A stretch of 64,000 bases of DNA from Variovorax sp. PCZ-1. Lineage in GTDB: Bacteria; Pseudomonadota; Gammaproteobacteria; Burkholderiales; Burkholderiaceae_C. The position numbers were made by a program, and so were the translations under genes. How positions within the stretch are numbered: position 1 is the first letter of the stretch; every line of letters starts with the position of its first letter. This document shows positions 50,589-58,961 of the stretch, piece after piece. The notes beneath the pieces are model-generated. The model worked only from the letters and a program-made list of their open reading frames with translations. It had not been told where the DNA came from and did not search any database. The stretch lies in the NCBI RefSeq assembly GCF_018413605.1, contig NZ_JAHCDN010000002.1, forward strand, positions 1 to 64,000, read 5' to 3'.

Positions 50589-51179
50589 TCAATAGTCCAA
50601 CTGCCAATCCACCGTGATGCGCTTGTCTTGCAGGCTCACAGTATCAACATAAGCGTCCACAAAAGGAATCAAAGTCTCGACAGCTTTGCCTTCTACTTCA
50701 CGCTCTGCGACGATGACCGTCTGCGGGCCGGTGGCCATCAAATCTTTTACTGTGCCGAGTGCGATGCCTTCACGGTTGACGACTTCACAGCCGATCAGGT
50801 CAACCCAGTAGTACTCGTCTTTGGAAGCTGTCGGAAAGGAAGAGCGAGCTATGAAAATACGGCAGCTTTTTAAAAGCTCGGCGGTGTTGCGATCATCCAC
50901 GCCATCAGCTTGCGCCACCACGCCATCAGAATGCTCTTTGGAAGTGCGGATTTTGATGAGCTGGGGTGCTTTGAAAAGCTGTTCTTTGGCCACAACGCCC
51001 GCGCGTGGCTCAGGCGGCAACAAGATCCAGCTCTTAGAAGAAAAAAGCGCCTCAGGGGAGGCGCTGTAGGGGATGATTTTGAACCATCCCTTGATGCCCC
51101 AAGCGTCGCCGATACGGCCGACCTCGATGGCATCAGGCGGCAGCTCGGTGGGCTCTAAAAAGCCTAACGAAACTGCCAT
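50589..51179 (-). CDS. rimM: 16S rRNA processing protein RimM
   Basis: 196 residues. IEVGRIGDAWGIKGWFKIIP is the N-terminal RimM domain and YYWVDLIGCEVVNREGIALG starts the PRC-barrel; the end reads KRITVDWQLDY (normal RimM close: DWdpdf). It assists 30S maturation near S19. It starts 7 bp after rpsP. Confidence 0.95.
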   Translation of the reverse strand: MAVSLGFLEPTELPPDAIEVGRIGDAWGIKGWFKIIPYSASPEALFSSKSWILLPPEPRAGVVAKEQLFKAPQLIKIRTSKEHSDGVVAQADGVDDRNTAELLKSCRIFIARSSFPTASKDEYYWVDLIGCEVVNREGIALGTVKDLMATGPQTVIVAEREVEGKAVETLIPFVDAYVDTVSLQDKRITVDWQLDY

Positions 51180-51186
51180 AGCTTAA

Positions 51187-51435
51187 TTAAGCCTTAGCCT
51201 TAGCTTGGTTGATCAAACGCTCAACCGTAGGCGAAGCTTGTGCGCCAACGCTCTTCCAGTAGGTCATGCGGTCTTGAGCGATACGCAGGCCTTCTTCGCC
51301 GGCAGCAGCGATCGGGTTGTAAAAACCGATGCGCTCGATGAATTTGCCATCACGGCGGGTGCGCTTGTCAGCCACAACGATGTTGTAGAAAGGGCGAGCC
51401 TTAGCGCCGCCGCGAGAGAGTCGAATGACGACCAT
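51187..51435 (-). CDS. rpsP: 30S ribosomal protein S16
   Basis: 82 residues from ATG 51435: [40 protein letters not shown], then [20 protein letters not shown]. The upstream 34 residues in frame overlap the divergent GNAT region and were not used. First gene of the operon. Confidence 0.97.
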   Translation of the reverse strand: MVVIRLSRGGAKARPFYNIVVADKRTRRDGKFIERIGFYNPIAAAGEEGLRIAQDRMTYWKSVGAQASPTVERLINQAKAKA

Positions 51436-51556
51436 GATTGTTCCTTGCGTGGATAATCCACAAATACTGAGCCGGGTGCTCATGCATGCAGCGTTTGAGA
51501 CACGCGCTGTGGCCACCCGGCCAGCGACACGCTGCAAAGCCCTCCATTATAGCGCC

Positions 51557-52093
51557 ATGAACACAATTGCCAGAACTTTGATCCGCCCCTCTACAGAGGC
51601 AGACCTGCCCGCGATGCAGGCGATTTATGCCCACCACGTCTTGCACGGCACGGGCACGTTTGAAACTGAGCCGCCTACTGTGGCGGATTTGGCCGCTCGA
51701 CGAGCCGATGTCTTGGCGAAAAAACTGCCTTGGCTGGTGATTGAAGTGGGTGGCGTGATCCAGGGTTACGCCTATGCCAATTGGTTCAAACCTCGCGCGG
51801 CCTATCGCTTCAGTGTGGAAGATTCGATTTACATGGCTCACGAATCGGCGGGTAAAGGCTTGGGCAAATTGCTGCTCACTGAATTGCTCGCCCAGCTGGA
51901 ACGCGGCGGTATTCGCAAAGCGATGGCTGTGATTGGTGACTCAGCCAATGCAGGCTCCATCGGCGTACACAAAGCTTGCGGCTTTGAGCATGTAGGCATC
52001 ATGAAAAGCTGCGGCTGGAAGTTTGGCGCATGGCGAGATATCGTGCTGATGGAAAAGGCACTTGGAGCTGGCGACAGCACTTCTCCTGAGTAG
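51557..52093 (+). CDS. GNAT acetyltransferase, phosphinothricin acetyltransferase type
   Basis: 178 residues from ATG 51557. LIRPSTEADLPAMQAIYAHH, GTGTFETEPPTVADLAARRA, YRFSVEDSIYMAHESAGKGL and GNAT motif A GKGLGKLLLTELLAQLERGG match the PAT/YncA family, which acetylates small amino-acid-like amines such as methionine sulfoximine. ADSANAGSIGVHKACGFEHV is written here GDSANAGSIGVHKACGFEHV. It is divergent from rpsP. Confidence 0.88.
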   Translation: MNTIARTLIRPSTEADLPAMQAIYAHHVLHGTGTFETEPPTVADLAARRADVLAKKLPWLVIEVGGVIQGYAYANWFKPRAAYRFSVEDSIYMAHESAGKGLGKLLLTELLAQLERGGIRKAMAVIGDSANAGSIGVHKACGFEHVGIMKSCGWKFGAWRDIVLMEKALGAGDSTSPE

Positions 52094-52100
52094 CCATCTA

Positions 52101-52694
52101 TCAGCCGTGTTTGCCAACGTGAAAGCCGCCATGCGTTTGGGCGGCTTGGCTTGCCACCTGCAAAGGCACAGCCTCCAAAGGCGTGGCCATCGAATCGTTC
52201 CAGCGATTCAAGAAACCAAACATCGCTACCACGCCGAGGATCTCCACAATCTGGCCTTCGCTCCAGTGTTTGGAAACTTCGGCAAAGAGTTCATCCGTGA
52301 CAGCATTAGGTTGAGATGCAGCAGCGAGCGCGAAATCCAAAGCGATTTTCTCGGCGGGTGAGTAGAGGTCGCTGCTGGCGTAATTCCAAACCTGCGCCAT
52401 CTTCTCCTCACTCACGCCAAAATTCTTCGCGCCGAGCAAAGTGTGTGCTTGGCAATACAAGCAACCGCTGGCCTTACTGGCAACATGGCCGATCAAACGG
52501 CGAAAACCCAGATCCACTTCACCTTCGGGCGACATCACCGCCGCATTGAGCTGTGCAAATGCTTTCACCAAGGCGGGTCTGCGTTGCATGGTGAGCACGC
52601 TGTTGGGCGTGAAGCCCAATGTACCGAGAAAAAAATCGAAGTGTGATTTCAGTTCAGGCGTTGCATCTGCGCTTAAGGGTTTCAACCGTGACAT
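52101..52694 (-). CDS. Carboxymuconolactone decarboxylase / AhpD-like protein
   Basis: 197 residues. The AhpD active-site pattern appears as KASGCLYCQAHTLLGAKNFG (CxxC with following His). PALVKAFAQLNAAVMSPEGE precedes it and SPAEKIALDFALAAASQPNA follows. Members act as peroxidase-linked thiol reductants. It converges with the GNAT gene, the stops being 8 bp apart, and ends in GGFHVGKHG. Confidence 0.88.
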   Translation of the reverse strand: MSRLKPLSADATPELKSHFDFFLGTLGFTPNSVLTMQRRPALVKAFAQLNAAVMSPEGEVDLGFRRLIGHVASKASGCLYCQAHTLLGAKNFGVSEEKMAQVWNYASSDLYSPAEKIALDFALAAASQPNAVTDELFAEVSKHWSEGQIVEILGVVAMFGFLNRWNDSMATPLEAVPLQVASQAAQTHGGFHVGKHG

Positions 52695-52757
52695 ACAGGC
52701 TCCTAATGTGCATACAGTCTAAGTCATCAACTATTGCATCACAAAGAGGAGATTCGT

Positions 52758-53729
52758 ATGACCCAATTACTCACCCGCCGCCGTCTGATGAGCTCAATGG
52801 CTACAGCTGCGGCTGCCGGTGCGCTGCCTGCTTTCGCGCAAGCAACGCCCGTGAAGATGCTCGTAGGCTTTCCAGCGGGTGGCTCGGCAGATGCCACAGC
52901 GCGTTTGATCGCCGAGAAGATGAGCGCCAGCATGGGCGCGCCCGTGATTGTGGAGAATCGCCCCGGCGCAGGTGGCCGCATTGCGGCACAAGCCGTCAAA
53001 GATGCTGCACCTGATGGCAACACACTCATGCTTGTGCCGATGGCGGTGATGGTGGTGCAGCCCGTGATTTTCAAAAGCATCAAGTACGACACCACCAAAG
53101 ATTTCACACCGGTTGGTAACGCAGCTACCTTCCCGCTAGCTTTGGCTACAGGCCCAGCCACACCTGCAAAGAACATGACTGAGCTGATCGCATGGATCAA
53201 AGCCAATCCGAATCAAGCCAACTACGGCTCGCCCGCCACCGGCTCCTTGCCACACTTCTTGGGCGAAATGCTCGGCCAAGCCGCGGGCGTGAAGATGCAG
53301 CATGTGCCCTTCCAAGGTGGAGCGCCACTCATGACGGCGTTGCTGGGCGGTCAATTGCCCATGGGCTTTGATACGCCGCTGGAGTTTGCAGAGAACCATC
53401 GCGCAGGGAAGCTGCGTATCCAAGCCGTTTCGAGCGCACAACGCATGCCGCAGTTTCCAGATGTGCCGACTTTGCGAGAAGCCGGTATCAATATCGAGGC
53501 CAGCGCTTGGTTTGGCATTTTTGGTCCTGCAGGCATGCAGGCTGCGCGTGTGGAGCAGTTGTCTGGCCAGATTCAAGCAGCGCTCAAGCAAACCGATGTG
53601 GCCTCTAAACTCACGAATTTGGGGCTCACAGCCGCGCCTGAGAGCAGCCAGCAGATGGCGCAGCGTATGGCGGCTGATAAAGCGAGATGGGAACCCGTGA
53701 TCAAGGCGACCGGCTTTCAAGCAGATTGA
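52758..53729 (+). CDS. Bug-family tripartite tricarboxylate transporter receptor
   Basis: 323 residues from ATG 52758 (AGAGGAG upstream; TTG at 52734 rejected). The signal sequence MTQLLTRRRLMSSMATAAAA has a twin-arginine-like RRR and ends AFAQA. KMLVGFPAGGSADATARLIA, VIVENRPGAGGRIAAQAVKD and NYGSPATGSLPHFLGEMLGQ are Bug signatures. It is an orphan periplasmic binding protein; no TctA/TctB genes are nearby, as is common in Burkholderiales. Confidence 0.92.
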   Translation: MTQLLTRRRLMSSMATAAAAGALPAFAQATPVKMLVGFPAGGSADATARLIAEKMSASMGAPVIVENRPGAGGRIAAQAVKDAAPDGNTLMLVPMAVMVVQPVIFKSIKYDTTKDFTPVGNAATFPLALATGPATPAKNMTELIAWIKANPNQANYGSPATGSLPHFLGEMLGQAAGVKMQHVPFQGGAPLMTALLGGQLPMGFDTPLEFAENHRAGKLRIQAVSSAQRMPQFPDVPTLREAGINIEASAWFGIFGPAGMQAARVEQLSGQIQAALKQTDVASKLTNLGLTAAPESSQQMAQRMAADKARWEPVIKATGFQAD

Positions 53730-53859
53730 TACGGCCTATCCAGCTTCTTCATTGAAAACTTTGCGAGCGTGAAATAATTGCTGCGTTGCAGCACAGAAGT
53801 GCGGCTGTTTTTCTGATATCTTGCTTGTTTGTCTTGGACAAAACAGGTAAAGTAAATAC

Positions 53860-54621
53860 ATGTACTTACAGCAAGACCATTCTTTGTCTTCGGCGAACTC
53901 TGATTCGTCCGAGCAAAGGCGCATGCGCTGGCTTAAAGCCACACCCCAGCTGGATATCACATCTACAAAATTGCGTACGCGCATGATGGCTTTGACTCAG
54001 CTGTTAGCCACGCCAAGAGAGAAGGCTGTCGCGATTCATGATTTCGTTAAAAGCTTGCCCTTTGGCTGTTCGGCTGATTACAGCCCGCTCAAGGCCTCCG
54101 ACGTGCTTAAGCTGGGCCATGGCGACTGCTTTACCAAGGGCATGCTGATGGTGGCGTTGTTGCGATGTGCAGGCATTCCAGCGCGACTACGCTTTATGTC
54201 TTTGCCAGTGCATTTTTTGCGAGGCATCATTGACGCCGAAGAATCAACCATCGTGCATGCGATGGCTGAAGTGTTCTTGGAAGATCGCTGGATCGTGACA
54301 GATAGTTATGTGCCTGATGAAGCTTTGCAGCTTGCTGCCAATGCCCGCTTGGTTCATGAAAACCGCAGCATGGGTTATGGGGTGCACATTCATGGCAGCC
54401 TGTATTGGACTGGCAAAGATGATGCAAGTGCTCAGTGTGATGAGAAAGATCCGAGTAGCTTGCCAACTGTGGATTGGGGTGTGGCCGACGATCCCAACAG
54501 TTTTTATGATCATCCCTCACATTCGGAGTTGCGCCGTAATTTCGCCACACGATTGAAATGGCGTTTGGCTGCGCCGGTGGTCAATAAACGCGTTGCGGCC
54601 ATCCGTATGGCGCATGCTTGA
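53860..54621 (+). CDS. Transglutaminase-like cysteine protease-fold protein
   Basis: 253 residues without signal peptide. Catalytic triad candidates: Cys in LGHGDCFTKGMLMVALLRCA, His in TIVHAMAEVFLEDRW, Asp in VTDSYVPDEAL. The segment EKAVAIHDFVKSLPFGCSAD is the usual helix before the Cys. The substrate is unknown. The 130 bp upstream hold no other gene. Confidence 0.85.
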   Translation: MYLQQDHSLSSANSDSSEQRRMRWLKATPQLDITSTKLRTRMMALTQLLATPREKAVAIHDFVKSLPFGCSADYSPLKASDVLKLGHGDCFTKGMLMVALLRCAGIPARLRFMSLPVHFLRGIIDAEESTIVHAMAEVFLEDRWIVTDSYVPDEALQLAANARLVHENRSMGYGVHIHGSLYWTGKDDASAQCDEKDPSSLPTVDWGVADDPNSFYDHPSHSELRRNFATRLKWRLAAPVVNKRVAAIRMAHA

Positions 54622-54637
54622 TAAGTGTTGATCGCTC

Positions 54638-55408
54638 TCAGACCGTGTAATTCAGCGCCATCCGCCCGCCGTCCACGGTGACGATTTCTCCGGTGATGTA
54701 GCTGGCCGCATCACTGGCTAACCAAGCTACCACATCCGCAATCTCTGAAGGCTCCCCCAAACGGCGCATCGGCGTGCGGCTCATGATTTTGGCTTTGGCG
54801 GCTTCATCCGTGAGCACGGCTTTTTGCGCCAGCTCAGTGGCGATCGTGCCAGGTGCGACAGCATTCACGCGGATACCGTGATCGGCGAGCGAGAGCGCTG
54901 CAACGCGCGTGAGCTGGTTGATGCCGCCCTTGCTCATGTTGTAGCTGGCAATCGATGGAATGGCGAGCACGCCATTGACCGAGCTCATGTTGATGATGCT
55001 GCCTTGTGTTTTGGCCTGCACCATCGCGCGGGCAGCAGCTTGAGCCATGAAGAAGCTGCCTTTTAAATTCACGCGGATCACGGCATCAAAATCTTCTTCG
55101 CTCACATCCAGAAAAGGCGCGGCTTTGAAGATGCCAGCGTTGTTCACAAGCACATCAACTCGGCCATGCAGTTCCAGTGTTTTACTCACCAGCGCATCAA
55201 TCTGCGATTTCTGCGCCACATCGCAATGCACATAAGTGGCTTTCAACTCCGTGGCTAATGCCAGCCCAGCGGTATCGTTCACATCCGCGAGCATCACATG
55301 CGCGCCCTCGCGTGCAAAGCGCTGCGCACAGGCTGCACCAATGCCTTGCGCAGCACCTGTAACGATAACGACTTTGCTTTCCAAGCCCAATTGAATCGTA
55401 TTTTTCAT
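54638..55408 (-). CDS. Short-chain dehydrogenase/reductase
   Basis: 256 residues. NAD(P)-binding TGAAQGIGAACAQRFAREGA, LADVND (Asp suggests NAD preference), NNAGIFKAAPF, catalytic SSVNGVLAIPSIASYNMSKG (S, Y-x-x-x-K), and the end YITGEIVTVDGGRMALNY. Its start overlaps the aldolase stop (ATGA), so the two act together; a sugar or sugar-acid dehydrogenase is the likely role (inference). Confidence 0.88.
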   Translation of the reverse strand: MKNTIQLGLESKVVIVTGAAQGIGAACAQRFAREGAHVMLADVNDTAGLALATELKATYVHCDVAQKSQIDALVSKTLELHGRVDVLVNNAGIFKAAPFLDVSEEDFDAVIRVNLKGSFFMAQAAARAMVQAKTQGSIINMSSVNGVLAIPSIASYNMSKGGINQLTRVAALSLADHGIRVNAVAPGTIATELAQKAVLTDEAAKAKIMSRTPMRRLGEPSEIADVVAWLASDAASYITGEIVTVDGGRMALNYTV

Positions 55409-56067
55409 AGAGAATTTAAAGAGAAATCAGCCTTCGCCGTCATAGAATCTGCGCAAGATGCTATGAAATTAATAGCGTCTTGCTGCAATTTGAGTAGTTC
55501 TTTGCCTGACGAATAAAGCGATGAACCAATGCCAAAACCATTCGCACCTGCTTGTATGTAAGCTGCCATATTCGCAGCGCTGATGCCACCTACGGGCAGT
55601 AGCAGCGCATCTTTTGGCAGCACAGCGCGCATGGCTTTCATGGCAGCGGGTGAGATCATCTCGGCAGGAAACAGCTTGATCGCATCTGCTCCAGCAGCCA
55701 AGGCCGCGAAGGCCTCGGTCGGTGTAGCGACACCCGGAATCGCCAACATGCCCGCTTGCTTGGCTGCCCGAACGACATCCAGATTGAAATTCGGCGCAAT
55801 CATCAATTGCCCGCCAGCAGCTTGGAGCTGCGTGATTTGATCAAGCTCTAAAACCGTTCCAGCGCCAATCAATGCATCAGGCAAAGCCTCGCGCAAAGCA
55901 GAAATACTGTCAAAAGGTCGAGGTGAATTGAGTGGGACTTCCAAAATCCGAAAGCCGGCATCCCAAAGCACGCGCCCAACCGCAGGTGCTTCTTGCGGCG
56001 TGAGGCCACGCAAAATCGCAATCAAAGGGCAGGCGCTGAGTGCAGCGCGAAACTGTGAAGAGCTCAT
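55405..56067 (-). CDS. dgoA: 2-dehydro-3-deoxy-6-phosphogalactonate aldolase
   Basis: 220 residues. CPLIAILRGLTPQEAPAVGR, ILEVPLNSPRPFDSISALRE, LIGAGTVLELDQ and the Schiff-base Lys in ADAIKLFPAEMISPAAMKAM match the KDPGal branch of the KDPG/KHG aldolases (LNSP and LFPA). It splits KDPGal to pyruvate and glyceraldehyde-3-phosphate. The last ~20 residues (AINFIASCADSMTAKADFSL) are encoded by a dispersed-repeat copy, so the C-terminus is element-derived. Confidence 0.9.
   Translation of the reverse strand: MSSSQFRAALSACPLIAILRGLTPQEAPAVGRVLWDAGFRILEVPLNSPRPFDSISALREALPDALIGAGTVLELDQITQLQAAGGQLMIAPNFNLDVVRAAKQAGMLAIPGVATPTEAFAALAAGADAIKLFPAEMISPAAMKAMRAVLPKDALLLPVGGISAANMAAYIQAGANGFGIGSSLYSSGKELLKLQQDAINFIASCADSMTAKADFSLNSL
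55421..55476 (-). repeat. Dispersed repeat, copy 12 (forms the aldolase C-terminus)
   Basis: Minus strand: GCTATTAATTTCATAGC, ATCTTGCGCAGATTCTATGA, CGGCGAAGGCTG, ATTTCTCTTTAAAT. The aldolase stop and the SDR start follow within 20 bp. Confidence 0.92.
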
Positions 56068-56104
56068 GCCCAGATCATAGGGGCAGAGCGGTCAAAATGT
56101 CAGC

Positions 56105-57178
56105 TTAGCCGATGCGTTTGCCTTTGGCATCGAAGCCATGAAGCTTGCCCGCGAGCGCTTGCACATGAATCGTGCTGCCGATTGCGGGGCACTCTTGGCC
56201 TTCGGAGATGCGCACGATCATATTGGGCTCGGTGCTGTTTCCCAGCCGAGTGTAGAGCAGCCGCTCAGCGCCCAGCATTTCGATACTGAGCACTTGCAGT
56301 GGCAAGCCTTGGGGCATCACGCGCAGATGCTCGGGACGCACACCAACCGTAGCAATGGCCTCATTTTTAGTGCCAAATAGGCCGTCGGCCGACATGGAAT
56401 CTGCGCGAAGTGCTATTAAATCAGTAGCGTCTTTGGCGGCAAGTAGATTCATCGGTGGGCTGCCGATGAAGCTAGCAACGAAGGTGGATGCTGGGAAGTG
56501 ATAGACCTCATCAGGCGTGCCCAGTTGCTCCACATGGCCACTGTTGAGCACCATCAGCCTTTGCCCAAGCGTCATAGCTTCGACTTGATCGTGGGTGACG
56601 AAAAGGCTGGTGATGCCCAAATCTCTGTGCAGTTGCTGAATTTGCAAGCGGGTGGAAGCGCGTAGCTTGGCATCGAGATTTGATAAAGGCTCATCAAACA
56701 AAAACACCTGCGGCTTGCGCACAATCGCGCGCCCCATGGCCACGCGCTGGCGCTGCCCGCCTGAGAGTTGCGCTGGCTTGCGATCCAGGTATTGCCCAAT
56801 CTCCAGCATCTTGGCGGCTTTGTCCACGCGCTGCTTGATTTCTTCCAGTGGCACGCCCTTGATCTTGAGGCCATAAGCCATGTTGTCAAACACGCTCATG
56901 TGTGGGTAGAGCGCGTAATTCTGAAACACCATCGCGATATCGCGCTCAGCTGGGTCGAGTTTGTTCACCACGCGATTACCGATGGAGATTTGTCCGCCGG
57001 TGATTTCTTCCAAGCCAGCCACCATGCGCAATAGCGTCGATTTGCCGCAGCCTGAAGGCCCGACCATGACGATGAACTCGCCATCTTTGATCTGGGCGCT
57101 CACGCCATGAATGACCTGATTGGCTTTCGCGCCCGTGCCATAGCTCTTGGTGATGTTGTCTAGAGTGATTGAAGCCAT
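56105..57178 (-). CDS. ugpC: UgpC-type ABC transporter ATPase
   Basis: 357 residues. Walker A GPSGCGKST, Q-loop MVFQNYALYPHMSVFDNMAY, signature LSGGQRQRVAMGRAIVRKPQ, Walker B VFLFDEPLSNLDAKLR, H-loop THDQVEAMTLGQR. The regulatory TOBE/OB domain follows SFIGSPPMNLLAAKD; within it a dispersed-repeat copy is translated as TDLIALRADSMSADGLFG between MNLL and GVRPEHLRV. It powers the UgpAE permease. Confidence 0.92.
   Translation of the reverse strand: MASITLDNITKSYGTGAKANQVIHGVSAQIKDGEFIVMVGPSGCGKSTLLRMVAGLEEITGGQISIGNRVVNKLDPAERDIAMVFQNYALYPHMSVFDNMAYGLKIKGVPLEEIKQRVDKAAKMLEIGQYLDRKPAQLSGGQRQRVAMGRAIVRKPQVFLFDEPLSNLDAKLRASTRLQIQQLHRDLGITSLFVTHDQVEAMTLGQRLMVLNSGHVEQLGTPDEVYHFPASTFVASFIGSPPMNLLAAKDATDLIALRADSMSADGLFGTKNEAIATVGVRPEHLRVMPQGLPLQVLSIEMLGAERLLYTRLGNSTEPNMIVRISEGQECPAIGSTIHVQALAGKLHGFDAKGKRIG
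56379..56430 (-). repeat. Dispersed repeat, copy 13 (inside ugpC)
   Basis: Minus strand: GCTACTGATTTAATAGC, ACTTCGCGCAGATTCCATGT, CGGCCGACGGCC, TATTTGGC. Same orientation and frame as the copies in putA (copy 4) and dgoA. Confidence 0.9.
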
Positions 57179-57181
57179 TTT

Positions 57182-58024
57182 TTATTTCTCTGAATCCACC
57201 AAGCCTTTGACGAACCAGCGCTGCATCAAAATGATCACGACCACGGGCGGCAAGAGCGCAAGGATGGTGGTGGACATGACGATGTTCCAGTCGGTCACGG
57301 TGTCGCTGTTGCCGATCATTTTCTTGATGCCGATCACGATAGTGTCGAGCGATTTTTCTGTGACGATCAAGAGCGGCCAGAGGTATTGATTCCAGCCGTA
57401 GATGAAGAGAATGACGAAGAGTGCGGCGATGTTAGTGCGCGAGAGGGGCACGAGGATGTCCCAGAAGAAACGCATCGGGCCTGCACCATCCATCTTGGCA
57501 GCTTCAACATATTCATTGGGTACAGTCATGAAGAACTGCCTGAACAAAAGCGTGGCCGTGGCAGAGGCCATGAGCGGCAGCGTGATGCCTGTGAAGGTGT
57601 TGATCAGCTTCATGTCTGACACCACTTCATACGTGGGCAAGATGCGCACTTCGACCGGCAGCATCAGGGTGATGAAGATCATCCAGAAGAAAATCATGCG
57701 GCCTGGAAATTTAAAAAACACTACGGCGTAGGCTGACAAGATGGACAGCACGATCTTGCCGAATGTGATGACCAAAGCCATCACGAGCGAGTTTTGCAGC
57801 ATCGTCATCACCGGTGGTGAGAGCTTGTTGCCTGAGCCTTGAAACAAAGCCGCAGAGTAATTCTCCATCGCTTGCGCGCCCGGCAGAATGGGCATGGGCG
57901 CTTGCGCGAGGGCTTGATTCGTGACTGTGGAGGCCACAAAGGTGAAATACAGCGGAAACGCGACGACCAGCAAACCAAGCCAGATGATCGAATGCGCGAG
58001 CCAATTGGATCTTTGGTTCAACAT
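57182..58024 (-). CDS. ugpE: UgpE-type ABC permease
   Basis: 280 residues, six hydrophobic segments. The EAA loop is [20 protein letters not shown], followed by [20 protein letters not shown], and the first helix is [40 protein letters not shown] is typical of UgpE. It starts 1 bp after the ugpA stop. Confidence 0.93.
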   Translation of the reverse strand: MLNQRSNWLAHSIIWLGLLVVAFPLYFTFVASTVTNQALAQAPMPILPGAQAMENYSAALFQGSGNKLSPPVMTMLQNSLVMALVITFGKIVLSILSAYAVVFFKFPGRMIFFWMIFITLMLPVEVRILPTYEVVSDMKLINTFTGITLPLMASATATLLFRQFFMTVPNEYVEAAKMDGAGPMRFFWDILVPLSRTNIAALFVILFIYGWNQYLWPLLIVTEKSLDTIVIGIKKMIGNSDTVTDWNIVMSTTILALLPPVVVIILMQRWFVKGLVDSEK

Positions 58025-58025
58025 A

Positions 58026-58904
58026 TCAATAGTGAACTTTCTTGCCCACGTACTTGAATTGAATCATCGTGAGCAAAATCACGATCACCATCAAGATCAC
58101 CGATTGCGCGCTCGATGAACCGAGGTCAAGTGCGATGATGCCGTCGTAATACACCTTGTAAACCATGATCTCGGTTGCCTTCGCGGGGCCGCCGGAGGTG
58201 ACGGCGTGAATCACGCTGAAGGTTTCAAAGAAGGCGTAAGTGGCGTTGACAACTAAGAGGAAGAAGGTGACAGGTGAGAGCAGGGGGAAAGAAATCGTCC
58301 AAAAGCGGCGCGATTCGCTCGCGCCGTCAATCGCGGCTGCTTCGAGTAAAGATTTGGGAATCGACTGCAGGCCTGCAAGGAAGAAGAGGAAGTTGTACGC
58401 AATCTGCTTCCATGCCGAAGCGATGATCACCAAGATCATGGCGTGTGTGCCGTTGAGCACAGGATTCCAATCAACGCCAAGTCCATTGAGTAGCCAAGCA
58501 ATCGTGCCTGTTGCGGGGTTGAACAAAAACAGCCACATCGCGCCAGCCACTGCGGGGGCGACGGCATAGGGAATGATCAAAAAGGTTTTGTAAGCCGTTG
58601 CCCAACGCACCACGCGATCCGCCATCACAGCCAAAACCAAGGCTGGCGCCATAGCGAGGAACGTGACGGCCACAGAGAAATAAATTGTGCGCCAGACCGA
58701 AGCCAAATAATCCGGATCGCTCAAAACGCGTTTGAAATTGTCGAGGCCGACAAAAGTGACCGAGGTGCCAAAAGCATCTTGCTCCAGCACCGACATGAAC
58801 AGCGCCTGTCCTGCAGGCCAAAAGAAAAAGATCACCGTGATGGCGATCTGGGGCGCGAGCAGCGCATACGGCAGCAGCTTGTTGTTGAAACCGACCGATT
58901 GCAT
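58026..58904 (-). CDS. ugpA: UgpA-type ABC permease
   Basis: 292 residues. First helix [40 protein letters not shown] and the EAA loop [20 protein letters not shown]. Forms the membrane channel with UgpE. A hairpin sits between ugpB and this gene. Confidence 0.93.
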   Translation of the reverse strand: MQSVGFNNKLLPYALLAPQIAITVIFFFWPAGQALFMSVLEQDAFGTSVTFVGLDNFKRVLSDPDYLASVWRTIYFSVAVTFLAMAPALVLAVMADRVVRWATAYKTFLIIPYAVAPAVAGAMWLFLFNPATGTIAWLLNGLGVDWNPVLNGTHAMILVIIASAWKQIAYNFLFFLAGLQSIPKSLLEAAAIDGASESRRFWTISFPLLSPVTFFLLVVNATYAFFETFSVIHAVTSGGPAKATEIMVYKVYYDGIIALDLGSSSAQSVILMVIVILLTMIQFKYVGKKVHY

Positions 58905-58922
58905 TGTGGATTTTTAAAAGAA

Positions 58923-58948
58923 TTGGGGTCTGCCAACGCAGACCCCAA
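58923..58948 (-). terminator. Intercistronic hairpin between ugpB and ugpA
   Basis: TTGGGGTCTGC, loop CAAC, GCAGACCCCAA: an 11-bp perfect stem, followed on the minus strand by TTCTTTT. It can attenuate transcription or protect ugpB mRNA, giving excess binding protein over permease, as in other ABC operons. Confidence 0.8.
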
Positions 58949-58961
58949 AAAACTCAAAACA

